Shown here piece by piece: positions 1 to 7,905 of a stretch of DNA of 47,656 nt; the stretch's first letter is position 1; every line of letters starts with the position of its first letter. The position numbers and the translations under genes are program-made. The notes beneath the pieces are model-generated. The model had not been told where the DNA came from and did no database searches. It saw only the letters and a list, made by a program, of their open reading frames with translations. This stretch comes from Rhodobacterales bacterium (lineage in GTDB: Bacteria > Pseudomonadota > Alphaproteobacteria > Caulobacterales > Hyphomonadaceae), in assembly GCA_014763715.1 (NCBI GenBank), contig JACXUV010000020.1:1-47656 (forward strand), written 5' to 3'.

Positions 1-256
1 CCACGCCCCGGTCGAAGAAGACCGGGCCAGCATGGCGCCGCGCGGCCTCATGATCTGCAATCGCAAGGGCCAGCGTGCGCTGCAGGAAGGCCTCCATGTT
101 CACCCAGGGCAGGGCGTCGTCGGCGCGTGCCTGCTCAGCCTCCACCACCCGGCGGCCCGGCTCCGTCACCGTGCGGAAGCCCCGCGCCGCAAGCGCTGCC
201 AGCAAGGTCGACTTGCCCCCGCCGGAACAACCGGAAATCAGGATGAATCGGTTCAT
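1..256 (-). CDS. AAA family ATPase, N-terminal part (runs off window start)
   Basis: The start codon is at 256 and the frame stays open to the window edge, giving about 85 residues. The N-terminus carries a classical Walker A loop, GCSGGGKS, at residues 9-16, followed by an AALAARGF helix and a TEPGRRVV strand. This arrangement is typical of small AAA_28-type predicted ATPases of about 180 residues, which bind ATP or GTP and have no assigned substrate. The gene is divergent from the lipoprotein gene that starts at 342. The Walker B region lies outside the window, so the family call rests on the P-loop and the TEPG motif only. Confidence 0.72.
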   Translation of the reverse strand, partial: MNRFILISGCSGGGKSTLLAALAARGFRTVTEPGRRVVEAEQARADDALPWVNMEAFLQRTLALAIADHEAARRHAGPVFFDRGV

Positions 257-341
257 GGGGGGTGCGCTTTCAATTTTCGGGTTGAACTGGCAGGTGTTCG
301 GCTTAACTCTGAGGTCCGGGCCTGAAGGAGACGCCGAAACC

Positions 342-1364
342 ATGATGGACGGGTGGCGGGATACCTGCCTTGTCTTCCTCCTGGCATTGGCCCTTGGCGG
401 ATGCGGCCAGCCTCCGGAGGATGTTGCCGCCCCTGCGCCCGATCTGCTGGATTTCCTGAAGCTCGCCCCCGATCTTCAGGAAAGGCTCAAGGCGCAGGCG
501 GCCGAAGAGGCGCGTTTCATAGAGGACTGGCGGTCCCATGCCTCCGAGCGGGGGTGGGAACTGACGCGGCCTTCCGGTGCGGTGGACCGGGAACAGGCGC
601 GCGCCTGCCAGCCCTCCTTCGAGGCATACCACGAAAAACGCTCGGCGACCCGCTACCGGCCCGGTTCGCTCCACCTGTTCTTCGACAGCCTCCGGATCGG
701 CCGGCTGGAGAATGGTATCGGCATTGGCACGGTCCGGGCAAGCATTCAGGGCGCCGGTCCGGCCGTGCATGAGGAGATGATCCTGTTCCGGCTGGATACG
801 TGCGATGTCATATCGGCCCGTTTCCTTCACGACCGCGTGCGCCTGACCGTCGCCTCAGGCGGCACAGCGCCCGATTTGCCGGAAGACACGAACCTGATGG
901 CTGTGTGGCTGACTGACGATGCGGCGCCGGAAGTCCGGATCAATGCCGGGCGGAATGCTGTCGCCGTCTATATTCCGGATGATCTTGTGCAGGCGGACCT
1001 CGATCTTTGGGCGGACGGTCGTTGCACCCTCGCGGACGTAAGCGCCGCGCAGGCGACGCCGGATGACCCGGCCACGCTGGACCGGCTCTGTCCCGGCGGG
1101 GAGGTGACTGTGACGCCTACGCTGGCGGAGACGACGCTCTTGCTGAACCTCTTCGGAGCCGACGACATGGCTGCGCACCTGGCTTCGGAGGATATCCCGT
1201 CTACGATCCTTGTGGACGCGTCGAAGCGGCCGGGTCTCAAGGCGCCCTATCTGCTGGACGTCCATGCGATGAAAGTGCCGGATCCCGCGGCGCAAATGCA
1301 GCCCCGCCCGCAGGATATGCTGTTTCTCTATCCTCTTGACGCCGCGCCGGCGGAAAAGAAGTGA
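342..1364 (+). CDS. hypothetical lipoprotein, 340 aa
   Basis: The reading frame is open further upstream, but that part is antisense to the divergent ATPase gene. I chose ATG 342 because GGAG lies at 327-330 and because it places a signal peptide at the N-terminus: a hydrophobic LVFLLALALGG run ending in a lipobox Cys at residue 21. The mature protein has an alanine/proline-rich start and then a mixed soluble domain of about 300 residues with several Cys. I do not recognise a family. It is probably an envelope lipoprotein of unknown function. Its stop codon overlaps the 3' end of rnpB on the other strand by two bases. Confidence 0.72.
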   Translation: MMDGWRDTCLVFLLALALGGCGQPPEDVAAPAPDLLDFLKLAPDLQERLKAQAAEEARFIEDWRSHASERGWELTRPSGAVDREQARACQPSFEAYHEKRSATRYRPGSLHLFFDSLRIGRLENGIGIGTVRASIQGAGPAVHEEMILFRLDTCDVISARFLHDRVRLTVASGGTAPDLPEDTNLMAVWLTDDAAPEVRINAGRNAVAVYIPDDLVQADLDLWADGRCTLADVSAAQATPDDPATLDRLCPGGEVTVTPTLAETTLLLNLFGADDMAAHLASEDIPSTILVDASKRPGLKAPYLLDVHAMKVPDPAAQMQPRPQDMLFLYPLDAAPAEKK

Positions 1365-1733
1365 CCAGACGGCCTGTAAGCCGGGTTCTGTTCGCCTGAT
1401 TGCTCAGGTCTGGCAGCCATTCCTCTGGGATGCCTGTTGCCAGGCACCTCACGCGACACACCCGGGGCGCAGGCGGGATACAGCCCATGCGCGCCCCCTA
1501 TTCGGTCTTGCTCCGGGCGGGGTTTACCGTGCCGGTCCTGTCGCCAGTCCCGCGGTGGGCTCTTACCCCACCCTTTCACCCTTACCTCCCCGAGGGGAGG
1601 CGGTTTGCTTTCTGTGGCACTTTCCCTCGGCTCACGCCGGGCGGCCGTTAGCCGTCGCCCTGTATCCCTGGAGCCCGGACTTTCCTCCAGTATGCCGTTA
1701 CCAGCATACCAGCGGCTGCCCGGCCGTCTGGTC
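1363..1733 (-). ncRNA. rnpB: RNase P RNA, class A
   Basis: This is the catalytic RNA of ribonuclease P, which removes 5' leaders from pre-tRNA. On the minus strand the 5' end GACCAGACGGCC and the 3' end GGCCGTCTGGTC form a perfect 12-bp P1 helix, which fixes both ends. The conserved GAAAGTCCGGGCTCCA element lies just inside the 5' end (plus-strand 1671-1686), and the ACAGAA-CCCGGCTTA element lies near the 3' end. The length of about 371 nt fits an alphaproteobacterial type A RNA. A good promoter sits directly upstream. No T-run terminator is visible after the 3' end, where the RNA would run antisense into the neighbouring lipoprotein gene. Confidence 0.96.
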
Positions 1734-1741
1734 AGGGGGCT

Positions 1742-1770
1742 CATATAGAGCGGAGCGGGGCCGCTGACAA
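1742..1770 (-). promoter_or_regulatory. rnpB promoter (-35 / -10)
   Basis: Read on the minus strand, TTGTCA (1765-1770) and TATATG (1742-1747) are separated by exactly 17 bases. The -10 box ends nine bases before the first base of rnpB (1733). Spacing and position fit a housekeeping sigma-70 promoter for a highly transcribed stable RNA. Confidence 0.68.
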
Positions 1771-1789
1771 ACGGAAGCTGCGGCGGCGC

Positions 1790-2326
1790 TTATTCCGCCC
1801 CGAAGATCAGCGGCTCGCACTTCTCGCGCAGCAGGGCCACGAGGTCCTCGTCCATGAACTGGTAATCGTCCGGAATATCCAGCACGTGCAGGGGCTTGTA
1901 GGCGACCTCCTGGCGGAAATCGGCACGCAGGCGCTGTTCGTGCTTGTCCTCCATGACGAGGATCAGGTCGGCCCAGCGCACATCCGCCAGGGTGATCTGG
2001 TGGCGGGCATCGCGCGCCGTCCCGGCCGAGCGGGCGGAGACACCAGCCACGCTCCGGAACACCGCTTCGCCCGTCGTGCTGCGCCACTTGTTGTGGCTGC
2101 ACACGAACAGGACTTTCACGGGCGCCGCATCGGCCATCAGTTTCTCCCATTCCCGGTGCGGCCAGATCTTGCCGATCTGGCGGGCCCGGTGAAGCTTGTT
2201 ATGGCGCAGATAGATAAGGCCCCACTTCTTCTCTGCATAGCCACGATAGGTCGGGCGCACCTTGCGGTCGCCATCATGGTTGCGGGCAGCCGCACGGCGT
2301 GCAGCCCGGCTTGCGGGATGTGACAT
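1790..2326 (-). CDS. low-molecular-weight protein tyrosine phosphatase family protein (COG4551 type) with basic N-terminal extension
   Basis: The C-terminal 115 residues match the small tyrosine phosphatase family: the nucleophile loop CSHNKWRS (C-x5-R-S) comes right after a VKVLFV strand, then SAGTARDARHQI, and the late IPDDYQFMDEDL segment carries the general-acid region. The first 63 residues are a separate Arg/Lys/Trp/Tyr-rich stretch of unknown role. Two starts are plausible. ATG 2326 has AGGAAAG four bases upstream and gives 178 aa. ATG 2137 has GGGAG six bases upstream and gives the bare 115-aa phosphatase. I list the long form because the frame is open and its ribosome site is good. 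It follows rnpB on the same strand. Confidence 0.78.
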   Translation of the reverse strand: MSHPASRAARRAAARNHDGDRKVRPTYRGYAEKKWGLIYLRHNKLHRARQIGKIWPHREWEKLMADAAPVKVLFVCSHNKWRSTTGEAVFRSVAGVSARSAGTARDARHQITLADVRWADLILVMEDKHEQRLRADFRQEVAYKPLHVLDIPDDYQFMDEDLVALLREKCEPLIFGAE

Positions 2327-2437
2327 GGTTCTTTCCTCATGTTGTCGGGTTCAGCAGCCGCGGCAACACGAGAGAGACCTGCACATAAGACCGGGCAGGG
2401 CCTTCCGCAAGAAATTTCAAAAAGGGGAGTGGGGGCG

Positions 2438-3340
2438 TCAGTCCTGCGCCATCTCCCGCCAGGTGGACCAGTAGGCGGCGATACTGTCGCCAAACTCACC
2501 CGGCGCTTCGGCAAACAGGCGATGGCCATGCTGCAGGCAGAGCGGCGCCAGGCGCTTTTCCTCCGCCTCGATCAGGCCGCCCAGCACTTCACCCACTTTG
2601 GCATCGGCGCCTGCGACCAGCGGCAGCACGGTGAGGCGGAAGATGGCGAGGTCATGCTGCTCGCCAAGGGCCGTAGCCAGGTGGCGCGCCTCGACGATCC
2701 GTGCATGGATCATTTTCGGCCAGACATGTTTCAGCATCCGCATCTGGTACCAGTGATACTTCACCCGTTTGCGGAACTCGTGGAACTCGACCGGCGTGCC
2801 GGCCTCCTCCGCCTCATGCAGGGCGGTGACGGCGCGCTTGTAGGTCTGCTTCACGCCGCGGCCCAGAACGCGGGGCGCCTTGCCTTTCACCTTCCAGTCC
2901 TCGGTGCGGATCAGGGCGGCGGAGAAGGCATCGCGTGCCCCGGCCAGCCGGGCGGTGACGGCTTCATCCTCCGCAGGCGGGCTCGCCGCGGCGAGTGTCT
3001 CGCGCACGGCGGCGAAGAAGGGCGCGCCGATCACCTCGCCAAACCGTTCCTCCAGCGTGCCCACCGTTTCGATCAGCGCCCCGGCATCGCGCAGGTCAGC
3101 GAGGCTGCGCGACAGGTCGCGGAAGGCGGCGTTCTCGATGTCATAGGCATTGAAGCCCGGCCGGACGAGGCGGACCAGGCCGCGCAGCTTCTTGCAGCGC
3201 TTGCGCAGCTGGTGAACCGTCGTCACCGGGCCAAGCGCGGCATCGTCGATCTCGGCAATCGCCGTCTGGATCTGGCTGCGCGCGATACGCTGCACGCTTT
3301 CGGTCAGCGACGCATCGGACAGGCGGAAGGAATAGGACAA
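2438..3340 (-). CDS. CHAD domain-containing protein
   Basis: CHAD domains are alpha-helical bundles with conserved histidines that bind inorganic polyphosphate. The protein (300 aa) shows the two-repeat pattern: VHQLRKRCKKLRGLVRLVRP near the N-terminus and FHEFRKRVKYHWYQMRML in the middle, each with the basic/His surface typical of the family. The reading frame continues upstream without an ATG in a sensible place. I prefer a TTG start at 3340, because it gives the common MSYSFRL N-terminus and has AAAGGGG at 3348-3354, seven bases upstream. No CYTH domain is fused to it, and no polyphosphate kinase is nearby. Confidence 0.85.
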   Translation of the reverse strand: MSYSFRLSDASLTESVQRIARSQIQTAIAEIDDAALGPVTTVHQLRKRCKKLRGLVRLVRPGFNAYDIENAAFRDLSRSLADLRDAGALIETVGTLEERFGEVIGAPFFAAVRETLAAASPPAEDEAVTARLAGARDAFSAALIRTEDWKVKGKAPRVLGRGVKQTYKRAVTALHEAEEAGTPVEFHEFRKRVKYHWYQMRMLKHVWPKMIHARIVEARHLATALGEQHDLAIFRLTVLPLVAGADAKVGEVLGGLIEAEEKRLAPLCLQHGHRLFAEAPGEFGDSIAAYWSTWREMAQD

Positions 3341-3706
3341 GGCAGGGCCCCTTTGGACATTTGCCCCTCTGTTTACCGCAACAGGGGCTCGCCGCCAAAG
3401 CGATACGCTTGGGAGTGGAATCGGCGTGGGGGATGCAAGTCCAGCTCCCGCGCCGCCGTAATCGCTCATGCTCCGTCATAGTCCGGTATGATCATGGCTA
3501 GTCATGCATAGTCATGACGAAGACATGGCCACGTCTCTGCCGGTCATGACTTGGCATCGTTGATCTGTTCCGGAGTGCTGCAAAATGCGGAATGGGTGGG
3601 TTGAGCGGAGCGATACCCACCATGGCGCGCCCGGACTTGTTACACAGCGTGCGGAAAACCGGTGCCTCTATCCTCCCGGATAGGTCCGTATGGCACGCTC
3701 CACGCC
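3341..3706. other. intergenic region with TAGTC-type repeats and a short hairpin
   Basis: This 366-base gap lies between the divergent CHAD gene and the gene at 3707. It holds the CHAD ribosome site (3348-3354), a cluster of TAGTCCG/TAGTCATG motifs at 3476-3515, and a perfect 6-bp hairpin (CTATCC-TCCC-GGATAG, 3668-3683) just before the next gene. I see no convincing coding sequence or tRNA in it. Confidence 0.6.
3479..3506 (+). repeat. 28-base dispersed repeat, copy A
   Basis: The segment reads TAGTCCG-G-TATGATCATGG-C-T-A-GTCATG. It matches the minus strand of 36547-36574 at 25 of 28 positions. Its centre contains the palindrome ATGATCAT. Two further TAGTCATG units follow immediately downstream. 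No transposase is associated. Confidence 0.55.
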
Positions 3707-4297
3707 ATGACAGACCGCACCGATTTTCTCTCTCAGGCCTGGTACACGCTCGCCCGTGCGATTGCCGAGGCGGGCGTGAACGTCGACCTGTTCAAGACGC
3801 CTGAGACGATCGCGAAGTCGGTGAACCGGAAGGTGAGGGCGGAGCTGAAGCGGCTCGCCGTGCTGCTCCGCCGTCTGATCTTCCTGATGGCGCTTCAGAT
3901 GGAGCTGGCGCCTCTGAAGCCCCGCATCGGCAGCAATTATTACGAGCCGAAACAGGAAGACGCAGCGTATCGCTACGTTTTCAGCATGGTGCCCGCGCCA
4001 TCGCGGCCATGCCCGCATTTCCTGAAAGGGCCGATCACTGCGCCCATTCGCGGACCTGTCCCCGCCGCGCCGCTGATCGCCTGCTGGCAGGCCATGCTGG
4101 ACACGCTGAAGCATCACAAGCGCCGGGCGCGGCGGCTCGCCCGCACGATCCAGCGCTGGCAGGCCGCGGGCGAAGCCCGGCCCCATGTGCCGCCCATCCC
4201 GAAGGCGCACCGCCTGCCGGCGGCCATCGCGCTTGTCTCTGGCGGGCTGACCGTGCAGCTGATCGAAGCGCTGAAAAACTGGCCGGACTCCAGCTGA
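3707..4297 (+). CDS. hypothetical protein, 196 aa
   Basis: I chose ATG 3707 (MTDRTDFL), because the upstream part of the frame covers the hairpin and has no ribosome site. Even at 3707 the Shine-Dalgarno sequence is weak. The protein is helical and basic: an RAELKRLAVLLRRLIFLMAL amphipathic helix in the first half, a YYEPKQEDAAYRYVF segment in the middle, and a KHHKRRARRLARTIQRW basic helix in the second half. The C-terminal stretch is hydrophobic. I do not recognise a family. A conserved soluble or membrane-attached protein is possible. It is followed by a strong hairpin without a T-run (4323-4346). Confidence 0.6.
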   Translation: MTDRTDFLSQAWYTLARAIAEAGVNVDLFKTPETIAKSVNRKVRAELKRLAVLLRRLIFLMALQMELAPLKPRIGSNYYEPKQEDAAYRYVFSMVPAPSRPCPHFLKGPITAPIRGPVPAAPLIACWQAMLDTLKHHKRRARRLARTIQRWQAAGEARPHVPPIPKAHRLPAAIALVSGGLTVQLIEALKNWPDSS

Positions 4298-4322
4298 CGT
4301 CCCCCACAATCAGACCCATTTG

Positions 4323-4346
4323 CCGGAGCGCCGCGGGCGCTGCCGG
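4323..4346. terminator. possible hairpin terminator after the 196-aa gene
   Basis: CCGG-AGCGCC-GCG-GGCGCT-g-CCGG folds into a strong stem with a one-base bulge, 26 bases after the stop codon at 4297. There is no U-tract, so intrinsic termination is uncertain. It may only be an RNA-stabilising hairpin. Confidence 0.3.
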
Positions 4347-4448
4347 GCGAAGGTGCTGGAGTAAAGGTCCCGCCATGGCCAAGCCGTCCGAACCGGCTTA
4401 AACAAATTCCAGCTTCCCGGCCAAACCTCCCGGAACGACAGGATCCCC

Positions 4449-5369
4449 ATGCGGCCATGGATTGAGAAACTGCCTCTGCCGGACTGGCTGAAGGTCTGGG
4501 CCGTCGAACCGGTCTGGGGCGCGATCGTGCGCCTGTCCAAACCGGAAGTGCGCATCGTGACCGGCGGAATCAGTTTCTATGCGCTGTTCTCCATTTTCCC
4601 GATCATCTATCTCACGCTCAGCCTGCTGTTCGCCCTCCTGCCGGCGGACCTGTCACAGCGTCTCGCCGGGACGGTGGACGAAGTGCTCGTTTCCGCCGTT
4701 GCGCCGCTGTCGCGGACAGATCTTGAAACCATCCGGCAGGTCACCCCGCAGGGCATCACCCTGCGGGCCTTCCTGGCCGTGATTGTCGTTCTGTATACGG
4801 CAAGTTCCGGGGCGAAAGCGGCAATCACGGGCCTGCGCATGGTGACCGGCTCTGAACGGCGCACGCGCATCATCCGCTTCCAGGGCGTGTCCATCCTGAT
4901 GACGACGCTGCTCATCCTCACCGTCTGGCTGCTCGGGGCAATGCAGCTGATCCTGTCTTTCATCACGGAGAAGCAGGGCTTCATCGCCTATGACCTTGCC
5001 GTGGAGATCAGCCATCTCGCCTCGAACCTCTGGATCAGCAAGTGGATCGCCTGCTTTGCGATCTTCTACATGATCCTCGCCGTCGCCCTGCATGGGCGGC
5101 TGAAGGGGCACCGGGCAAAGGTCGCGGGCGCGGCGGCCGGGGCGCTTGCCTGGGTGGTCGCCACCTGGGGCTTTCACCTCTATCTGAAGTTCACCGCGCT
5201 GGACAATTTCTACGGCGCGCTGGCCTCGGTGATCCTCGGCTTCATCTGGCTGGCGACATCCGTATCGTCGCTTCTCTTCGGCGCGGCGCTGACAGCCGAA
5301 TGGGCCGCCCGCCAGAAAGAGCCGGAACTCGTCGACGATGAAGATGATGTGGAAACGCCCGCCGCCTAG
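4449..5369 (+). CDS. YihY/virulence factor BrkB family membrane protein
   Basis: The protein has 306 residues, the usual length for this inner-membrane family. It has a short amphipathic N-terminus, the family signature TGGISFYALFSIFPIIYL at about residues 38-55, and about six membrane helices, ending with an acidic soluble tail (VDDEDDVET). YihY/BrkB proteins are of uncertain function; the old name RNase BN for E. coli YihY is wrong. AGGA lies eight bases before ATG 4449. The stop overlaps the convergent amidase gene by four bases. Confidence 0.92.
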   Translation: MRPWIEKLPLPDWLKVWAVEPVWGAIVRLSKPEVRIVTGGISFYALFSIFPIIYLTLSLLFALLPADLSQRLAGTVDEVLVSAVAPLSRTDLETIRQVTPQGITLRAFLAVIVVLYTASSGAKAAITGLRMVTGSERRTRIIRFQGVSILMTTLLILTVWLLGAMQLILSFITEKQGFIAYDLAVEISHLASNLWISKWIACFAIFYMILAVALHGRLKGHRAKVAGAAAGALAWVVATWGFHLYLKFTALDNFYGALASVILGFIWLATSVSSLLFGAALTAEWAARQKEPELVDDEDDVETPAA

Positions 5370-6115
5370 CTGGCAGTATAGATCGCGTGGATCGCACCGA
5401 TCTGGCGCAGGGTCTGAATGTCCGCCATGCCGGTGACATTTTCCGGCAGCCAGCGGCGCTGGAAGGCGCGGACCACCGCTTCGGTCAGCGTGTCATAGGC
5501 GCCGGTCGGGGAGAGGCCATAGCCGATGCGCTGCAGGTGTTCCTGCATCCGGCGGACGCTGGCGCTTTCCTCACCGGGGCCAAGGCCCTGGCCTTCGGTG
5601 TCTTGTGCGCCGCCGGTGTCCGGCCAGATGCCGATCCCCGCGCGGGCGAGGCGCTGCCACGGGAAGTGCTCGCCGGGGTCCTGCTTGCGCAGGGGCGCGA
5701 TGTCGGAATGGCCAACGATCCGCGTCTGCGGAATGTCATGACCGGCGATGATTTCATGGCAAAGCTCGATCAGCGCCTCGATCTGCGCCTCCGGATAAGG
5801 CGGCAGGGTGCCGTCGGCCTGCGGGAAGTCGTGCCCGCCATTGACGATCTCGATGCCGATGGAGCGGGAGTTGAGATCTTCCTCGCCCTGCCAGCTGGAC
5901 ACGCCGGCATGCCAGGCGCGAAGCTCATCGGGGACCAGCTGGTCCACCCGCCCATCCTCCCAGAGGAGGTAATGGGACGAGACCTTGGTGGCGGGGTTGC
6001 AGAGCTGGTCGAGGGCGGCCTGTCCGGTCTCCATGCCGGTATAGTGCAGCACCAGCATGTCGACCGGATACTTGCGCGCATCGAAGTTCGGGCTGGGGGA
6101 GGTGGTCATGTCCAT
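5366..6115 (-). CDS. N-acetylmuramoyl-L-alanine amidase (AmiD/AmpD type) with peptidoglycan-binding domain
   Basis: The enzyme cleaves the amide bond between MurNAc and the stem peptide in cell-wall recycling. The Amidase_2 domain covers about residues 15-155 and shows the zinc ligands His24 (LHYTG), His136 (GHSDIAP) and Asp146 (KQDPG), plus Glu89 in GIEIVN. A peptidoglycan-binding type 1 domain follows at about 180-245. No signal peptide is visible, which would fit a cytoplasmic AmpD-like role, although the domain order resembles periplasmic AmiD. The start overlaps the stop of the EamA gene as TGATG, so the two are probably translationally coupled. Confidence 0.92.
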   Translation of the reverse strand: MDMTTSPSPNFDARKYPVDMLVLHYTGMETGQAALDQLCNPATKVSSHYLLWEDGRVDQLVPDELRAWHAGVSSWQGEEDLNSRSIGIEIVNGGHDFPQADGTLPPYPEAQIEALIELCHEIIAGHDIPQTRIVGHSDIAPLRKQDPGEHFPWQRLARAGIGIWPDTGGAQDTEGQGLGPGEESASVRRMQEHLQRIGYGLSPTGAYDTLTEAVVRAFQRRWLPENVTGMADIQTLRQIGAIHAIYTAS

Positions 6116-7017
6116 CAGCTGTCTCCGGCGCCTGCTTTCCGGCCGAGTGCCGCTTCGGGCAGGCGGCTGTTCTGGCGCACAGCGATCATGAACACTCCGG
6201 CCAGCGCCACGACCGCGCCGACCAGAAGGCGCGGGGACATCGGCTCGTTCAGCAGGACGACGCCAAACACGACGCCCCAGATCGGCGTCATCAGCGTGAG
6301 AGGAGAGAGCATCGACACGTCATATTTCTTGATCAGCGTATAGAACGCGCCATGGCCGAAAATGGAAACCCCGCAAATGGCAAACAGGCTCGCCAGCCAG
6401 ACCGGCCAGCCGCCATGGACATAGGCGGCCACCTGATGGGACTCCCACAGGAAGGATACGGCAAACAGCGGCGCGAAGCTGAACAGGCCAACCCAGGCCT
6501 GAACCTGCAGCCCGGTCAGCGGCGGCATCTTCTTCATCAGGATCCCGCCATAGGATCCGATAAAGGCAGAACCGACGACGAAGAGGAGGCCGGTCGAGAT
6601 CTGAAAACTCGTCGGGTCGAAGGCAATCAGAACCACGCCGGCAAAGGACAGCATGATGCCGAGCCCGCGGCGCCAGCCAATGGTCTCGCCCAGGAACGCC
6701 ATGCTCATCAGCGTGGAGATCGGCACGCCCAGCTGTCCGGTCACGGCAACGGCAGAGGCTTCCGCGCTCTTCAGGCCGATGAACAGGAGGGCGAAGTTAA
6801 GGGACCCGATCATGATCGAGATCATGATGAGGGTGCCGATTTTCTTCGGAACGGGCCGCAGGAAAGGGATCAGGAACAGGGCGACCCCGGCAAAACGCAC
6901 GGCTGCGAAGAACAGGGGCGGCACATGCATGTCCGCCACCACCCAGCGGGTCAGCACCAGGTTCAGGCCCCAGACGAGGCAAACGCCAAACAGAAGAAGA
7001 AAATCGCGGAAATTCAT
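6115..7017 (-). CDS. EamA family (DMT superfamily) transporter
   Basis: The 300-aa protein has ten predicted membrane helices arranged as two EamA repeats (about residues 7-140 and 150-285). The first repeat starts with the common LLLFGVCLVWGLNLVLTRW pattern, and the protein ends in a short basic cytoplasmic tail. DMT transporters of this type export small metabolites such as amino acids or their derivatives; the substrate cannot be read from sequence. It forms a two-gene operon with the amidase downstream through a TGATG junction, so export of a cell-wall or amino-acid product is conceivable but unproven. Confidence 0.9.
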   Translation of the reverse strand: MNFRDFLLLFGVCLVWGLNLVLTRWVVADMHVPPLFFAAVRFAGVALFLIPFLRPVPKKIGTLIMISIMIGSLNFALLFIGLKSAEASAVAVTGQLGVPISTLMSMAFLGETIGWRRGLGIMLSFAGVVLIAFDPTSFQISTGLLFVVGSAFIGSYGGILMKKMPPLTGLQVQAWVGLFSFAPLFAVSFLWESHQVAAYVHGGWPVWLASLFAICGVSIFGHGAFYTLIKKYDVSMLSPLTLMTPIWGVVFGVVLLNEPMSPRLLVGAVVALAGVFMIAVRQNSRLPEAALGRKAGAGDS

Positions 7018-7105
7018 GCTCGCCCCGTATCAGGCTTTTCCGGTTTTGGGCAGATATTATCCATGCCGGCCGCCGGGGAACCCGAAGGCGGGCGCATGCG
7101 TACTA

Positions 7106-7134
7106 TTGAAGCGGCATTCAGGCTGGGTTTAAGT
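7106..7134 (+). promoter_or_regulatory. possible promoter of the 7198-9348 operon
   Basis: TTGAAG (7106-7111) and TTAAGT (7129-7134) have a 17-base spacer and lie 64 bases upstream of ATG 7198. The -35 box is good and the -10 box poor, so this is a weak candidate. Confidence 0.3.
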
Positions 7135-7197
7135 TAACCTTTGTAGGGGTGGCCGGTTGTGCCGCAGGGGTGAAGCGGCGTTTTTGGGAGTAGGTGG

Positions 7198-7905
7198 ATG
7201 TCTCTGATCTGGTGGATCCTGCCGGCGATTTCGGGTGTGATCGGGCTGATGCTGCTGTTTGCCGGCTTTGGGAAGCTGGCCAGCCTTAAGCCGGTCAGCG
7301 GCGGCGGCAGGCTGATTTTCGGTGTCAGCTTTCTTGGCCTTGCCGGGATTGTGGCGCTGTCTGGCCTGAACCTGCAGACCTACAAGCGCCTGACGCTGGA
7401 GCGGGATGCGGCCCATATCCGCTTCGATGCCGTGGCCGAACAGCCGGGCACATTCCAGGCCACGGTGACCCTGCCGCAGGAGCCCGAGCCCCGCGTCTAC
7501 ACCCTGAAGGGCGATGAGTTCTCGATGGGCGCGCAGGTGATCAAGTTCAAGCCGCTGGCCAACATGCTGGGCTATGACTCTGTCTATCGGCTGGAATATC
7601 TCGAAGGCCGCAATTCCAATCGCTACTCCACCGAAGGCGTGACCACCGCGGAATCGAATGGCATTCGCCTGTACGAAAATCCGGGGCTGGATGTACGCAA
7701 GTTTGCGGCCGAGCAGGGCGCCCGTTTCGGTCTTGAGGACGCACAATACGGCTCGGCCACCTACATGCCGATGGGGGATGGCTATGAGTTCGACATCAAC
7801 ATCACGCAGGATGCCCTCGTCGCCCGGCCGACGGAACCGACGCGCCTGATGATGCAGCGGGCCGCTTATCCGGGTTTCCAGCCCGGGGCGGAGTCCACAC
7901 CATGA
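7198..7905 (+). CDS. hypothetical membrane-anchored protein, 235 aa
   Basis: Two hydrophobic segments lie at about residues 2-24 and 39-58, followed by a soluble domain of about 175 residues rich in beta-type sequence. No catalytic motif is visible. Homologues in related bacteria have, as far as I recall, sometimes been labelled cation/multidrug efflux pump, but two helices and this soluble domain do not support a pump. A GGAG precedes ATG 7198. The stop overlaps the next gene's start as ATGA, so it heads an operon with a SAM methyltransferase and a DUF3445 protein, and it may anchor or assist those enzymes at the membrane. Confidence 0.72.
   Translation: MSLIWWILPAISGVIGLMLLFAGFGKLASLKPVSGGGRLIFGVSFLGLAGIVALSGLNLQTYKRLTLERDAAHIRFDAVAEQPGTFQATVTLPQEPEPRVYTLKGDEFSMGAQVIKFKPLANMLGYDSVYRLEYLEGRNSNRYSTEGVTTAESNGIRLYENPGLDVRKFAAEQGARFGLEDAQYGSATYMPMGDGYEFDINITQDALVARPTEPTRLMMQRAAYPGFQPGAESTP

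Noticed and set aside
1336-1767. Open frames across rnpB on both strands
   Set aside because: They cover the structured RNA gene and give no recognisable protein.
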